From the NCBI RefSeq assembly GCF_026339875.1, contig NZ_JAPEPZ010000001.1, positions 6,882,001 through 6,946,000 of the forward strand: a stretch of DNA of 64,000 nucleotides, given 5' to 3'. Below, piece after piece: positions 17,720 to 26,325 of this stretch. The translations under genes and the position numbers were made by a program. The notes beneath the pieces were generated by a model that saw only the letters and a program-made list of their open reading frames with translations, did not search any database and was not told the origin of the DNA. The first letter of the stretch is position 1. Each line of letters starts with the position of its first letter. The DNA is from Streptomyces sp. NBC_01571. GTDB lineage: Bacteria; Actinomycetota; Actinomycetes; Streptomycetales; Streptomycetaceae.

Positions 17720-18160
17720 TCAGTGCTCAGGTGACTCAACAGCCGCCGAAGTGACCAGTTCTGTCAGCACACCGTGGCAATCCTTGGGGTGAAGGAAGGT
17801 GATTCGTGACCCCATGGAGCCGCGTCGCGGCTCGTCGTAGAGGACGCGTACGCCTTTGTCCCTGATGTCGCCCGCGTCGGCGTCGACGTCCGCCGTGCCG
17901 AAGGCGATGTGATGGACACCCTCGCCGTTCTTCGCCAGCCACTTCCCGACGGCCGAGTCCTCGCGGGTCGGCTCCAGGAGCTGGAGGTAGGAGGCGCCGC
18001 CGTCGGACGTCTCGTTGATCTTGAGCATGGCCTCGCGCACGCCCTGCTCCTCGTTGACCTCGGAGTGGAAGACTTCGAAGCCGTACGTGGCCCGGTAGAA
18101 CTCGACGGTCCTGTCGAGGTCGAAGCAGGCGATCCCGATGTGGTCGATTCGCGTCAGCAT
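17720..18160 (-). CDS. mce: Methylmalonyl-CoA epimerase
   Basis: A 146-residue vicinal-oxygen-chelate protein that interconverts (2R)- and (2S)-methylmalonyl-CoA. The metal ligands expected from the Propionibacterium enzyme are present: H7 (RIDHIGIA), Q60 (SYLQLLEP), H84 (GVHHIAF) and E134 (VLTELV). The length is typical. It is divergent from the thiolase gene, with 146 nt between starts. Together with meaB nearby it supports B12-dependent acyl-CoA mutase metabolism, which supplies methylmalonyl-CoA for polyketides and propionate use. Confidence 0.95.
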   Translation of the reverse strand: MLTRIDHIGIACFDLDRTVEFYRATYGFEVFHSEVNEEQGVREAMLKINETSDGGASYLQLLEPTREDSAVGKWLAKNGEGVHHIAFGTADVDADAGDIRDKGVRVLYDEPRRGSMGSRITFLHPKDCHGVLTELVTSAAVESPEH

Positions 18161-18306
18161 GGAGCCAGTGCAGCGCTCCCGCGGCGGTTACGCAACGTGC
18201 GCGCGATCACACTGACAGCCGGATGACGGGTGGCCTACCGCTCAGTACATTCAAGTAAACCCTCGTTCACTCCTCAGCTGTGCAAGCTGGAAGGGGATCG
18301 CACCTC

Positions 18307-19509
18307 ATGTCTGGAACGAACAGCACGACCTCCGTGATCGTCGCGGGTGCCCGCACCCCGATGGGGCGGTTGCTCGGCTCGCTGAAGTCCTTCTCCGGAG
18401 CCGACCTCGGAGGATTCGCGATCAAGGCCGCCCTCGACCGTGCGGGGATCGGCGGTGACCAGGTGCAGTACGTGATCATGGGCCAGGTGCTGCAGGCCGG
18501 GGCGGGGCAGATCCCGGCGCGGCAGGCGGCCGTCAAGGCGGGCATCCCCATGAGCGTCCCGGCGCTCACGATCAACAAGGTGTGTCTGTCGGGCCTGGAC
18601 GCCATCGCCCTCGCGGACCAGTTGATCCGGGCCGGTGAGTTCGACGTCGTGGTCGCGGGCGGCCAGGAGTCCATGACGAACGCGCCCCACCTGCTCCCGA
18701 AGTCCCGTGAGGGCTTCAAGTACGGCGCCATCGAGATGCTCGACGCCATGGCGCACGACGGTCTGACCGACGCCTTCGAGAACATCGCCATGGGCGAGTC
18801 CACGGAGAAGCACAACACGCGCCTCGGCATCGCCCGTCCGGCGCAGGACGAGGTCGCCGCCCTCTCCCACCAGCGTGCGGCGGCCGCCCAGAAGAACGGC
18901 GTCTTCGAGGCGGAGATCACGCCGGTGGAGATTCCGCAGCGCAAGGGCGAGCCCGTCGTCTTCAGCCAGGACGAGGGCATCCGCGCCGAGACCACGGCGG
19001 AGTCGCTCGGCAAGCTGCGTCCCGCGTTCACCAGGGACGGCACGATCACGGCCGGCTCCTCCTCGCAGATCTCGGACGGCGCGGCGGCCGTGGTCGTGAT
19101 GAGCAAGGCCAAGGCGCAGGAGCTCGGCCTGGAGTGGATCGCCGAGATCGGCGCGCACGGGAACGTGGCCGGACCGGACAACTCTTTGCAGTCGCAGCCG
19201 TCGAACGCGATCCTGCACGCCCTGAAGAAGGAGGGCCTGGACGTCTCGGACCTCGACCTGATCGAGATCAACGAGGCGTTCGCGGCGGTCGCCGTGCAGT
19301 CGATGAAGGATCTCGGCGTGACCACGGAAAAGGTGAACGTCAACGGTGGCGCGATCGCCCTGGGTCACCCGATCGGCATGTCCGGCGCCCGTCTCGTACT
19401 GCACCTGGCGCTGGAGCTGAAGCGGCGCGGCGGCGGCGTGGGCGCGGCGGCGCTGTGCGGTGGCGGCGGTCAGGGTGACGCGCTGATCGTGCGGGTACCC
19501 ACGGCGTAG
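18307..19509 (+). CDS. Acetyl-CoA C-acetyltransferase (thiolase)
   Basis: A 400-residue thiolase that condenses two acetyl-CoA to acetoacetyl-CoA, or catalyses the reverse. The catalytic residues are C93 ([10 protein letters not shown]), H354 ([12 protein letters not shown]) and C384 ([11 protein letters not shown]). The ATG at 18307 has AAGGGGA about 8 nt upstream. It is followed 57 nt later by meaB in the same orientation, suggesting an operon. Acetoacetyl-CoA made here can feed butyryl- and isobutyryl-CoA metabolism, which connects with icmA further along. Confidence 0.93.
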   Translation: MSGTNSTTSVIVAGARTPMGRLLGSLKSFSGADLGGFAIKAALDRAGIGGDQVQYVIMGQVLQAGAGQIPARQAAVKAGIPMSVPALTINKVCLSGLDAIALADQLIRAGEFDVVVAGGQESMTNAPHLLPKSREGFKYGAIEMLDAMAHDGLTDAFENIAMGESTEKHNTRLGIARPAQDEVAALSHQRAAAAQKNGVFEAEITPVEIPQRKGEPVVFSQDEGIRAETTAESLGKLRPAFTRDGTITAGSSSQISDGAAAVVVMSKAKAQELGLEWIAEIGAHGNVAGPDNSLQSQPSNAILHALKKEGLDVSDLDLIEINEAFAAVAVQSMKDLGVTTEKVNVNGGAIALGHPIGMSGARLVLHLALELKRRGGGVGAAALCGGGGQGDALIVRVPTA

Positions 19510-19566
19510 GTACCGCGCCGCGGATGTGCCGCCGCGTTGTTTCGTACGACTCTGAACGGAGCTGTG

Positions 19567-20523
19567 ATGCAGGACGTCTCCTCGCTGGTGGCCCAGGCCA
19601 GGGAAGGCCGGCCGCGGGCCGTGGCCCGGCTGATCTCCCTGGTGGAGGGGGCGTCCCCGCAGCTGCGTGAGGTGATGGCGGCGCTGGCTCCGCTGGCCGG
19701 CGGGGCGTACGTGGTCGGGCTCACCGGGTCGCCGGGAGTCGGCAAGTCGACGTCGACCTCGGCGCTGGTGACCGCCTACCGGCGACAGGGCAGGCGGGTC
19801 GGTGTCCTGGCCGTCGACCCCTCGTCCCCGTTCTCCGGGGGCGCGCTGCTCGGCGACCGGGTCCGGATGTCCGAGCACGCCTCGGATCCCGGTGTGTACA
19901 TCCGCTCGATGGCGACCCGCGGTCACCTCGGTGGGCTGGCCTGGGCGGCCCCCCAGGCGATCCGCGTCCTGGACGCGGCGGGCTGCGACGTGATCCTGGT
20001 CGAGACCGTCGGCGTGGGCCAGTCGGAGGTCGAGATCGCGTCCCGGGCGGACACCTCGGTCGTGCTGCTCGCCCCCGGCATGGGGGACGGCATCCAGGCG
20101 GCGAAGGCCGGAATCCTGGAGATCGGCGACGTGTACGTGGTCAACAAGGCCGACCGGGACGGCGCCGACGCGACCGCGCGCGAGCTGAACCACATGCTCG
20201 GCCTCGGTGAGTCCCGCGGGCCCGGGGACTGGCGCCCGCCGATCGTCAAGACGGTCGCGGCGCGCGGCGAGGGCATCGACGAGGTCGTCGAGGCCCTGGA
20301 GAAGCACCGCGCCTGGATGGAGGAGCACGGCGTCCTCGCCGAGCGCCGGCTCGCCCGGGCCTCCCAGGAGGTCGAGACGATCGCGGTCACGGCCCTGCGC
20401 CGGCGCATCGGCGACCTGCACGGCGACCGCCGCCTGAGCGCGCTGGCGGAACGGATCGTCGCCGGGGAACTCGACCCCTACCGAGCCGCCGACACGCTGG
20501 TGGAGGGCCTGACCGAGGCCTGA
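19567..20523 (+). CDS. meaB: MeaB-type GTPase chaperone of acyl-CoA mutase
   Basis: A 318-residue G3E-family GTPase that loads and protects adenosylcobalamin on methylmalonyl-/isobutyryl-CoA mutases. It shows the P-loop GSPGVGKST (~54–62), VLAVDPSSP (Walker A' / switch I region), D-V-I-L-V-E-T-V-G-V-G-Q-S-E and base-recognition NKAD. The length is standard. The ATG at 19567 has GGAG 7 nt upstream. No mutase is adjacent; the nearest in the window is icmA, 10 kb away. Confidence 0.95.
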   Translation: MQDVSSLVAQAREGRPRAVARLISLVEGASPQLREVMAALAPLAGGAYVVGLTGSPGVGKSTSTSALVTAYRRQGRRVGVLAVDPSSPFSGGALLGDRVRMSEHASDPGVYIRSMATRGHLGGLAWAAPQAIRVLDAAGCDVILVETVGVGQSEVEIASRADTSVVLLAPGMGDGIQAAKAGILEIGDVYVVNKADRDGADATARELNHMLGLGESRGPGDWRPPIVKTVAARGEGIDEVVEALEKHRAWMEEHGVLAERRLARASQEVETIAVTALRRRIGDLHGDRRLSALAERIVAGELDPYRAADTLVEGLTEA

Positions 20524-20529
20524 CCGAGG

Positions 20530-20802
20530 CCTGACGGAGCCTCCGGCGGCTTGGCCGCGGGACCCTCCGGCGGCTTGGCGGCGGGACGGCAGACCTTGTG
20601 CTCCCGCCGCTCTCGGGACGGTCGGGGTCTGCGACCGCGGCGTTCTCGGGACGGTGGGCTTTCTGATCCCGCTGCCCTCGGGACGCCCGGGTCTGCGACC
20701 GCGCCGCTTTCGGGACAGCCGGGTCTGCGACCGTGCCGCTTTCGGGCGCCGGGCCTTCGGGCCCTGAGGCCCCCGGAGCGGTCGGTCTTTCGAGAGACGT
20801 CC
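20530..20802. repeat. Non-coding degenerate repeat block, left of IS701-family element
   Basis: A GC-rich stretch with a loose ~32–35-bp period containing CGGGAC plus GGGTCTGCGACC (clearest at about 20615–20755). An initial tandem pair of CTCCGGCGGCTTGG occurs near 20538–20575. No plausible gene is present. Related units continue on the other side of the insertion, showing that the IS split one repeat block. Confidence 0.65.
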
Positions 20803-20806
20803 CTAA

Positions 20807-22244
20807 TAGGGCTTCGTTAGGTCCTGTGGTGGGGTGTGGGTGTGGGTTGGCCGCATATCGAGCAGGCGCCGGTCCAGGTGGCCAGGATCTTCTGTAACTC
20901 GCGGAGGACCGCGTAGAGGGTCAGGCCGGCGCAGGGACTTTTGGGTCGAGGCGGAGCATGGTACAGAAGGCCTGGGCGAGGGCTGTGAGGGTGACGTGGC
21001 GGTGCCAGCCGAGGTAGGTGCGGCCTTCGAAGTGGTCCAGGCCCAGGCCGTCTTTCAATTCCCGGTAGTCGTGCTCGATGCGCCATCTGATCTTGGCGAT
21101 ACGGACCAGTTCGCGTAGCGGGGTGTCGGCGGGCAGGGTGGAGAGCCAGTAGTCGGTCGGCTCGGCGGCGCCGGGTGGCCATTCGGCCAGCAGCCAGCAC
21201 TCGGGCAGACTGCCGTCGACATCACGGGGGATGTCGCGGTTGGCCGGGCGCACGCGCAGGGCCACGAAGCGCGAGCGCATCTCGGCGCGCGGGTTGCGCG
21301 GGCCCATCTTGCTGCCCTGACGCCAGGTGACGGTGCGAGCGGCTCTTCGTCCCGCGGCCAGGACGAGATCGCGCAGGCTGCTGTGCGGCATCGGGTAGGC
21401 GGGCCGGGGCGGGCGGCCCCGGCCGCTGTAGGGCGGGCGCTCGGGCCGCACGTCACCCGGGTAGGCGCTCGTGGTGCCCTTGACGGCGACCGCGTAGGCC
21501 AGGCCACGCTCGGTCAGGCCCAGGCGGAAGCCGGTGGTATCGCCGTAACCGGCATCGGCGACCACCGGCAGATCCGGCAGTTCCCACTGATTGCGAACTT
21601 CGTCGAGCATCTCCAGCGCCTGGCGCCACTTCTCGCGGTGTCGGACCCGGTCAGGGATGCCCGCCCTCGCCCGCCGACGCCGGATCGCCTCCGCCAGCAG
21701 CGTATCGCCGCTGTTTTCGGCATCGTCCCAGCTCTCAGGGATGAACAACCGCCAGTCCACCGCCGCCGAGGCGCGGTCGGACACCAGGTTGACGCTCACC
21801 CCTATCTGGCAGTTGCCGCGCTTGCCCAAGGCGCCGCAATACATCCGGGCCACCCCTGGGGAGTCGTAGCCGTCCTTGGGGAAACCGGTGTCGTCGATCG
21901 CGTACGCCTCCGGGGCGATGTGCGCCGCCGCCCACCGGGCCACCCGCCGTCGCACCTCGACGTAGTCCCAGGTGGAGGAGGAGACGAACTGCTGCAACTG
22001 CTGGTGGTCCACACGCAGGCGCTCAGCCATCGGCTGCATCGACTTCCGTTTGCCATCCAGCATCAGCCCGCGCACATACAGCTCGCCCTTGGCCCGCTGG
22101 TCCCGCCGCGCGAGCGAGCCGAGCATCTCGGCCGCGAACGCCTCCAAGCGCGGACGGACCTCGTCCATCTCCTCAGGTGTCACACCCGATACAAGATCAC
22201 ACGCTACCCAACAGGCGGCAGTTGGGGTACCTAACGAAGCCCTA
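20807..22244 (-). mobile_element. Complete IS701-family insertion sequence
   Basis: The element is 1438 bp. Both termini carry the inverted repeat TAGGGCTTCGTTAGGT (left end 20807–20822; right end inverted at 22229–22244). It is flanked by a 4-bp direct repeat CTAA (20803–20806 and 22245–22248), which fits the YTAR-type target duplication of the IS701 family. It carries one intact transposase. It inserted into a non-coding repeat region, so no host gene was damaged. Confidence 0.92.
20921..22183 (-). CDS. IS701-family transposase
   Basis: A ~420-residue DDE transposase of the IS4/IS701 type. Landmarks are YAIDDTGFPKDG with the first Asp, LPVVADAGYGDTTGFR with the second Asp, and a C-terminal IRWRIEHDYRELKDGLGLDHFEGR with the catalytic Glu. 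The frame is uninterrupted. The start is taken as GTG 22183 (VTPEEMDEVRPRL); an ATG at 22168 is the alternative. Confidence 0.93.
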   Translation of the reverse strand: MTPEEMDEVRPRLEAFAAEMLGSLARRDQRAKGELYVRGLMLDGKRKSMQPMAERLRVDHQQLQQFVSSSTWDYVEVRRRVARWAAAHIAPEAYAIDDTGFPKDGYDSPGVARMYCGALGKRGNCQIGVSVNLVSDRASAAVDWRLFIPESWDDAENSGDTLLAEAIRRRRARAGIPDRVRHREKWRQALEMLDEVRNQWELPDLPVVADAGYGDTTGFRLGLTERGLAYAVAVKGTTSAYPGDVRPERPPYSGRGRPPRPAYPMPHSSLRDLVLAAGRRAARTVTWRQGSKMGPRNPRAEMRSRFVALRVRPANRDIPRDVDGSLPECWLLAEWPPGAAEPTDYWLSTLPADTPLRELVRIAKIRWRIEHDYRELKDGLGLDHFEGRTYLGWHRHVTLTALAQAFCTMLRLDPKVPAPA

Positions 22245-22248
22245 CTAA

Positions 22249-22636
22249 GAAGGTGGGTCTTTTGCCGCGCGGTCCGCCGGAGCGGTCGGTCTTCCACCGT
22301 GCCCCCGCGACGGTTGGTCTTTCGCCCTACCGTCCCCGGGATGATCGGCCTTCCAGCCCGTCGATTCCGGGACGGATGGGCCCATGGTGGGTCGATTCCG
22401 GGACGGTAGGGCGCTTTCCTTGCGGTGTCCCGGGGCGGGTGGCCGTTCGGCTCGGCCGGGTCCAGGACGGGTGGTCGCATCCTTCGTCGTGCCGGGACGC
22501 CGGGTCCGGGACCGTTGGTCTCTCCGTTTCGCCGTGCCCCGGACGGGTGGCCCCCTCCCGCCCCGCCGCCTGCGGAAGGAGGGCCACCCGCCCTGCCCGC
22601 GGCCCCGCCAGGACCCCGTACGGGACGACCGTGGAG
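22249..22636. repeat. Non-coding degenerate repeat block, right of IS701-family element
   Basis: Continuation of the ~32–35-bp degenerate repeats (units with GATTCCGGGACGGA, GGTCGGTCTT and CCGGGACG, about 22255–22560). No gene can be supported. The part nearest the PepSY gene holds a weak hairpin and may carry that gene's transcription end. Confidence 0.6.
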
Positions 22637-23194
22637 TCAGTCGTCCCGGCCGCCCCGGTGCCCCGGCTCCGTGCGGGAGGAGACGACCTTGCCCGTGCCC
22701 GCGTCGACGCGTACCTCGTACCAGGTGCCGCCGGTGGCGAGGATCCCGATCTCCCACGTCGGGGTGGAGCGGTCGTCGTCCAGGTCGGCGGAGGCGGCGG
22801 TGCCCGGCGTGTGGCGCAGCGCCGTGGCGAGGGCTTCGGCCGCCGTCACCCGGGCGGACCTCAACCGTGCGGCGTCGTCGCCGTGATCGTCCGTGCCGGA
22901 AGCGTGATGCCCCGTTCGGGTGCGGTCGTCCGGGTGAGGGTGGTCGTCCGTCCGGGTGGGATCGTCCGCCCCGGTCCGGTCGTCCGCCCCGGTCCGGTCG
23001 TCCGTCCCCGTCCGGTCGTCCGTACGGGTGTCGCCGTCGTGGCGCACGTGGTCCGCTCGGTCGTCGTCCGCCGCCCGAGGCGACGACCGGAGGGCGGGGG
23101 CCGTGCCGTCGTCCGTGACGGCGAGCGCCGTCGCCGTGCCGCCCCCGATCAGGGCCGCGGCCGCCACGGTGGCGATGACGATGTTGCGCTTCAT
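22637..23194 (-). CDS. Secreted PepSY-domain protein with Asp/Arg/Thr repeats
   Basis: A 185-residue protein. It has an N-terminal signal peptide (MKRNIVIATVAAAALIGGGTATALA), then about 75 residues of TDDRTG-type repeats rich in Asp, His and Arg, then a C-terminal PepSY-like domain (VTAAEALATALRHTPG ... WEIGILATGGTWYEVRVDAGTGKVV). PepSY domains are thought to inhibit extracytoplasmic proteases or modulate sensors. A textbook AGGAGGAAC precedes the ATG. It is divergent from a two-component system, a common pairing in which the PepSY protein is target or modulator; that link is inferred. Confidence 0.85.
   Translation of the reverse strand: MKRNIVIATVAAAALIGGGTATALAVTDDGTAPALRSSPRAADDDRADHVRHDGDTRTDDRTGTDDRTGADDRTGADDPTRTDDHPHPDDRTRTGHHASGTDDHGDDAARLRSARVTAAEALATALRHTPGTAASADLDDDRSTPTWEIGILATGGTWYEVRVDAGTGKVVSSRTEPGHRGGRDD
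22944..23030. repeat. 18-bp coding tandem repeat in the PepSY gene
   Basis: About five copies of an 18-bp unit (best copy TCGTCCGCCCCGGTCCGG). Three copies are nearly identical at 22962–23015, with degenerate copies on each side. It encodes the hexapeptide series DRTG(A/T)D. Copy number is likely to vary between strains. Confidence 0.8.
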
Positions 23195-23365
23195 ATCGGT
23201 TCCTCCTGATGTGCCGGACTTCTTCGGGCGATCCGGGTGAGACCGGCCCCAAGTCGTCCGGTGCGTTGCTGCGTTGCCGACGGGAACCAATGTCGGCGAG
23301 GGTCGCTGAACGCAGCCTGAAGCCGCCTGAAGACTTCTTCAGGTTCGGTTTGGGACGCTGGGCGC

Positions 23366-24025
23366 ATGCGCCTGTTGATCGTGGAGGACGAGAAGCGGCT
23401 GGCCCTGTCGCTCGCCAAGGGACTGACGGCCGAGGGGTACGCCGTGGACGTCGTCCACGACGGAGCCGAGGGACTGCACCGGGCGAGCGAGGGCGCCTAC
23501 GACCTCGTCGTCCTCGACATCATGCTGCCCGGCATGAACGGCTATCGCGTCTGCGCCGCACTGCGCGCCGCCGGACACGACGTGCCGATCCTCATGCTCA
23601 CCGCGAAGGACGGCGAGTACGACGAGGCGGAGGGGCTGGACACGGGCGCCGACGACTACCTGACCAAGCCGTTCTCGTACGTGGTGCTGGTGGCCCGGGT
23701 GAAGGCGCTGCTGCGGCGCGGGCGGGCCGCCCACCCCCCGGTGCGGGTCCTGGGCGAGCTGACCGTCGACACCGCCGCCCGGCGCGTCTTCCGCGGCGCG
23801 GACGAGGTCGCCCTCACGGCCAAGGAGTTCTCGGTCCTGGAGCAGCTCGTGCTGCGGGCCGGACAGGTCGTCTCGAAGGCCGAGATCCTCGAACACGTCT
23901 GGGACTTCGCCTACGACGGGGACCCGAACATAGTCGAGGTCTACGTGAGCACCCTGCGGCGCAAGCTCGGGGCGGCGTTCATCCGGACGGTGCGCGGGGC
24001 CGGCTACCGGCTGGAAGCGCGATGA
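23366..24025 (+). CDS. OmpR/PhoB-family response regulator (CutR-like)
   Basis: A 219-residue regulator. The receiver domain carries acidic pocket E7/D8, phosphoacceptor D51 (VVLDIMLPGMNG) and K101 (DDYLTKPF). The C-terminal winged helix (TAKEFSVLEQLVLRAGQVVSKAEILEHVWD ... YVSTLRRKLG) binds DNA. The stop overlaps the start of the kinase gene (ATGA). The divergent PepSY gene is the obvious candidate target. The interval 23195–23365 contains the imperfect dyad TGAAGCCGCCTGAAGACTTC, a possible direct-repeat binding site. Confidence 0.93.
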   Translation: MRLLIVEDEKRLALSLAKGLTAEGYAVDVVHDGAEGLHRASEGAYDLVVLDIMLPGMNGYRVCAALRAAGHDVPILMLTAKDGEYDEAEGLDTGADDYLTKPFSYVVLVARVKALLRRGRAAHPPVRVLGELTVDTAARRVFRGADEVALTAKEFSVLEQLVLRAGQVVSKAEILEHVWDFAYDGDPNIVEVYVSTLRRKLGAAFIRTVRGAGYRLEAR

Positions 24026-25551
24026 GACGGCTCTTCGGATCCGTCCGGGCCAAGGCCACGCTCGGCGCGACCGTCGTGGTGGCCATCGCGCTCGTGGCCG
24101 CGGGCACCGCGGTCCTGCTGTCCCTGCGGTCCAACCTGAACGGCCAGGCCGGCACCCAGGCGGAGCGCAGCGCCCGCGAGGTCGCGGCGGACCTGTCCGG
24201 CGGGGCGTCCTACGACCGGCTGCGGCTGGACGACGACCAGCGTCCCGTCCAGGTGGTCGACGCGAAGGGCGTACTGGTCGCCGCCAGCGAGGATCTGCGG
24301 CGGATCAGCGGCACGGGGACCCTCGCGGTGAAGCCGCGGCCCCGGCAGACGGCCCCCGCGGGGAGCGCCGGTGACGCTGCGGACGACAAGAGCGGCGACG
24401 ACCACGGAGGCGAGGACAAAGGCGGCGACACGAGCGGGGACGACGAAGGCGGCGACGGCCGGGGGAAGGACGGGCGGGGGCGCGGCGGCGGCGAGGACGA
24501 CGACTACTCCTCTCTCGAACCCGGCCAGATCGGCGCCGAGGTGAGCTTCAGCGAGGGGTCCGCCACGCTCGACGGGGACACGGCGGACTACCGGTTCGCC
24601 GCCGTCGAGGTGAGCGTCAAGAGCAAGGGCGCGCTGACCGTGTACGCCGGCGCACCGCTCTCCGCCGAACAGGGCGCCGTACGCACGGCCCTGACGGTCA
24701 TGCTGATCGGGTTCCCGCTGTTGCTGGCGGTGGTGGCCGCCGTGACCTGGCGGGTCACCCGGCGCGCACTGCGGCCCGTCGAGGGCATCCGGAGCGAGAT
24801 GGCCGCCATCACGGCCTCCGAGGACCTCGCACGGCGCGTGCCCGTGCCGGATACCCAGGACGAGGTCGCCGGCCTGGCACGGACCACCAACGAGACGCTG
24901 GCCGCGCTGGAGACGTCCGTCGAGCGGCAGCGCCGGTTCGTCGCCGACGCCTCGCACGAACTGCGCAGCCCCATCGCCTCCCTGCGCACCCAGCTCGAAG
25001 TGGGCGCCGCGCACCCGGAACTGCTGGATGTGACAGGGGCCGTCGAGGACACCGTACGGCTGCAGCGGCTCGCCGCCGATCTGCTGCTGCTCGCCCGGCT
25101 GGACGCGGGGGAGCGGCCCTCGGGCACCCGGTTCGACCTGACGGCGCTCGCCCGGGAGGAGGTGTCCCGGCGCCCGGGGGTGACGGTGGAGGGCGCGAGC
25201 GCCGAAGTCGTCGGATCCCGGGGGCAGTTGGTGCGGCTGCTCGGCAATCTGCTGGACAACGCCCGGCGGCATGCGCGCAGCCGGGTCGCGGTCACCCTGC
25301 GTACCGAGGGCCCGTGGGCCGTTCTGGAGGTCGCCGACGACGGCGCGGGTGTCCCCGCCGACGATCGCGAGCGGATCTTCGAGCGGTTCGTGCGGCTCGA
25401 CGAGGCCCGCAGCCGGGACGACGGCGGGGCCGGTCTGGGCCTCGCCATCGCCCGCGATGTGGCACTGCGCCACGGCGGCACACTCACCGTCGGCGAAGCC
25501 CGGGGAGGCGGAGCGCTCTTCACACTCCGGCTGCCCGGCCCCGCCGCCTGA
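24022..25551 (+). CDS. Sensor histidine kinase (CutS-like) with acidic Gly-rich extracytoplasmic insert
   Basis: A 509-residue kinase. TM1 is near residues 13–35 and TM2 near 230–250. Between them is an extracytoplasmic domain holding a ~55-residue Asp/Gly/Lys low-complexity insert (about 115–170), an unusual feature that could bind cations. The HAMP linker is followed by the H-box (DASHELRSPIA), N-box (LLGNLLDNARRHA), G1 (VADDGAGVP) and G2 (GGAGLGLAI). It is translationally coupled to the response regulator. Confidence 0.93.
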   Translation: MRRLFGSVRAKATLGATVVVAIALVAAGTAVLLSLRSNLNGQAGTQAERSAREVAADLSGGASYDRLRLDDDQRPVQVVDAKGVLVAASEDLRRISGTGTLAVKPRPRQTAPAGSAGDAADDKSGDDHGGEDKGGDTSGDDEGGDGRGKDGRGRGGGEDDDYSSLEPGQIGAEVSFSEGSATLDGDTADYRFAAVEVSVKSKGALTVYAGAPLSAEQGAVRTALTVMLIGFPLLLAVVAAVTWRVTRRALRPVEGIRSEMAAITASEDLARRVPVPDTQDEVAGLARTTNETLAALETSVERQRRFVADASHELRSPIASLRTQLEVGAAHPELLDVTGAVEDTVRLQRLAADLLLLARLDAGERPSGTRFDLTALAREEVSRRPGVTVEGASAEVVGSRGQLVRLLGNLLDNARRHARSRVAVTLRTEGPWAVLEVADDGAGVPADDRERIFERFVRLDEARSRDDGGAGLGLAIARDVALRHGGTLTVGEARGGGALFTLRLPGPAA

Positions 25552-25585
25552 CGCGGAGCGGAACCGGGAAGCGGAGAGCGGCGTC

Positions 25586-25621
25586 CTGCCGCTGCCGCTG
25601 CCGCTGCCGCTGCCGCTGCCG
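25586..25621. repeat. Hexanucleotide microsatellite (CTGCCG)6
   Basis: Six perfect tandem CTGCCG units in the spacer between the kinase and the convergent marR gene. It is non-coding and a potential slippage site. Confidence 0.95.
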
Positions 25622-25756
25622 CCGTTCCGCTGACTCCGACGCTGTGATCCCGCGTCCGAGGCTCAGGTGTCCGCGCTCACGCCGCACGTGTCCGGCCCCT
25701 ACGGGGCGTGCGCTCACGCAGCGCGCGTCCCCGCGTTCCCGCGTCCCCGCGGAGCG

Positions 25757-26233
25757 TCACGGCTTGCCGCGTTGCCCCCGCAGGTGTTCCGCGATCGGCT
25801 GCAGGGACTTGTGCAGTTCTTCCAGGGCCTCGGGGGACAGCAGGTCCATGAAGTGCCTGCGGACGGACGCCACATGGTGCGGGGCGACCTTCTTCATCGT
25901 CTCCAGGCCGTGCTCGGTGAGGACGGCGTACAGACCCCGGCGGTCGGACTCGCAGTTCTCCCGCCTGACCAGGTCCGCGTTCTCCATGCGGGTGATCTGG
26001 TGCGAGAGGCGGCTCTTCGACTGGAGGGTGGCGGCCGCGAGGTCGCTCATCCGCAGCCGGACGCCCTCCGATTCGGAGAGGTTCACCAGGATCTCGTAGT
26101 CGTTCATCGTCAGCCCGAACGGCTGCAGGTCCCTCTCGAGCTGGTACGTCAACAGCCTGTTGACCTCCAGGTGGGTGCGCCAGGCGCACTGCTCCGCATC
26201 GGTCAGCCAGCGCGTGGCCGTCTCGGTCTCCAT
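25757..26233 (-). CDS. MarR-family transcriptional regulator
   Basis: A 158-residue winged-helix regulator. The DNA-binding core is RMSDLAAATLQSKSRLSHQITRMENADLVRRENCESDRRGLYAVLTEHG, given here as a landmark in parts: recognition helix SKSRLSHQITRM and wing SDRRGLYAVLT. The ATG at 26233 lies just inside an AT-richer stretch (26234–26262) that probably carries its promoter. It sits 92 nt upstream of the start of the convergent-reading... in fact same-strand AIM24 block ends at 26326. The ligand is unknown. Confidence 0.9.
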   Translation of the reverse strand: METETATRWLTDAEQCAWRTHLEVNRLLTYQLERDLQPFGLTMNDYEILVNLSESEGVRLRMSDLAAATLQSKSRLSHQITRMENADLVRRENCESDRRGLYAVLTEHGLETMKKVAPHHVASVRRHFMDLLSPEALEELHKSLQPIAEHLRGQRGKP

Positions 26234-26325
26234 GAATGAAGTCTACCTAAAATGTTGAAATGCGAACTAGTGAGGGTGGTGTGACGGTGCGCACGCGTTC
26301 GATGTCACACTCCGCAGACTACCGC

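Noticed and set aside
13779..17792. Long open frames antisense to scy, up to ~800 codons
   Set aside because: They arise because the Ala/Glu/Arg-rich repetitive codons of scy contain almost no stop triplets in other frames. Their products are low-complexity and match no family, while the minus-strand frame matches Scy.
20817..22409. IS701-family element as a disrupted or pseudogene transposase
   Set aside because: The frame is uninterrupted with all three catalytic acidic residues, and both inverted repeats and the target duplication are intact.
22944..23030. Tandem repeat considered as a CRISPR array
   Set aside because: The units are contiguous 18-mers without spacers and lie in frame inside a coding region. 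There are no cas genes.
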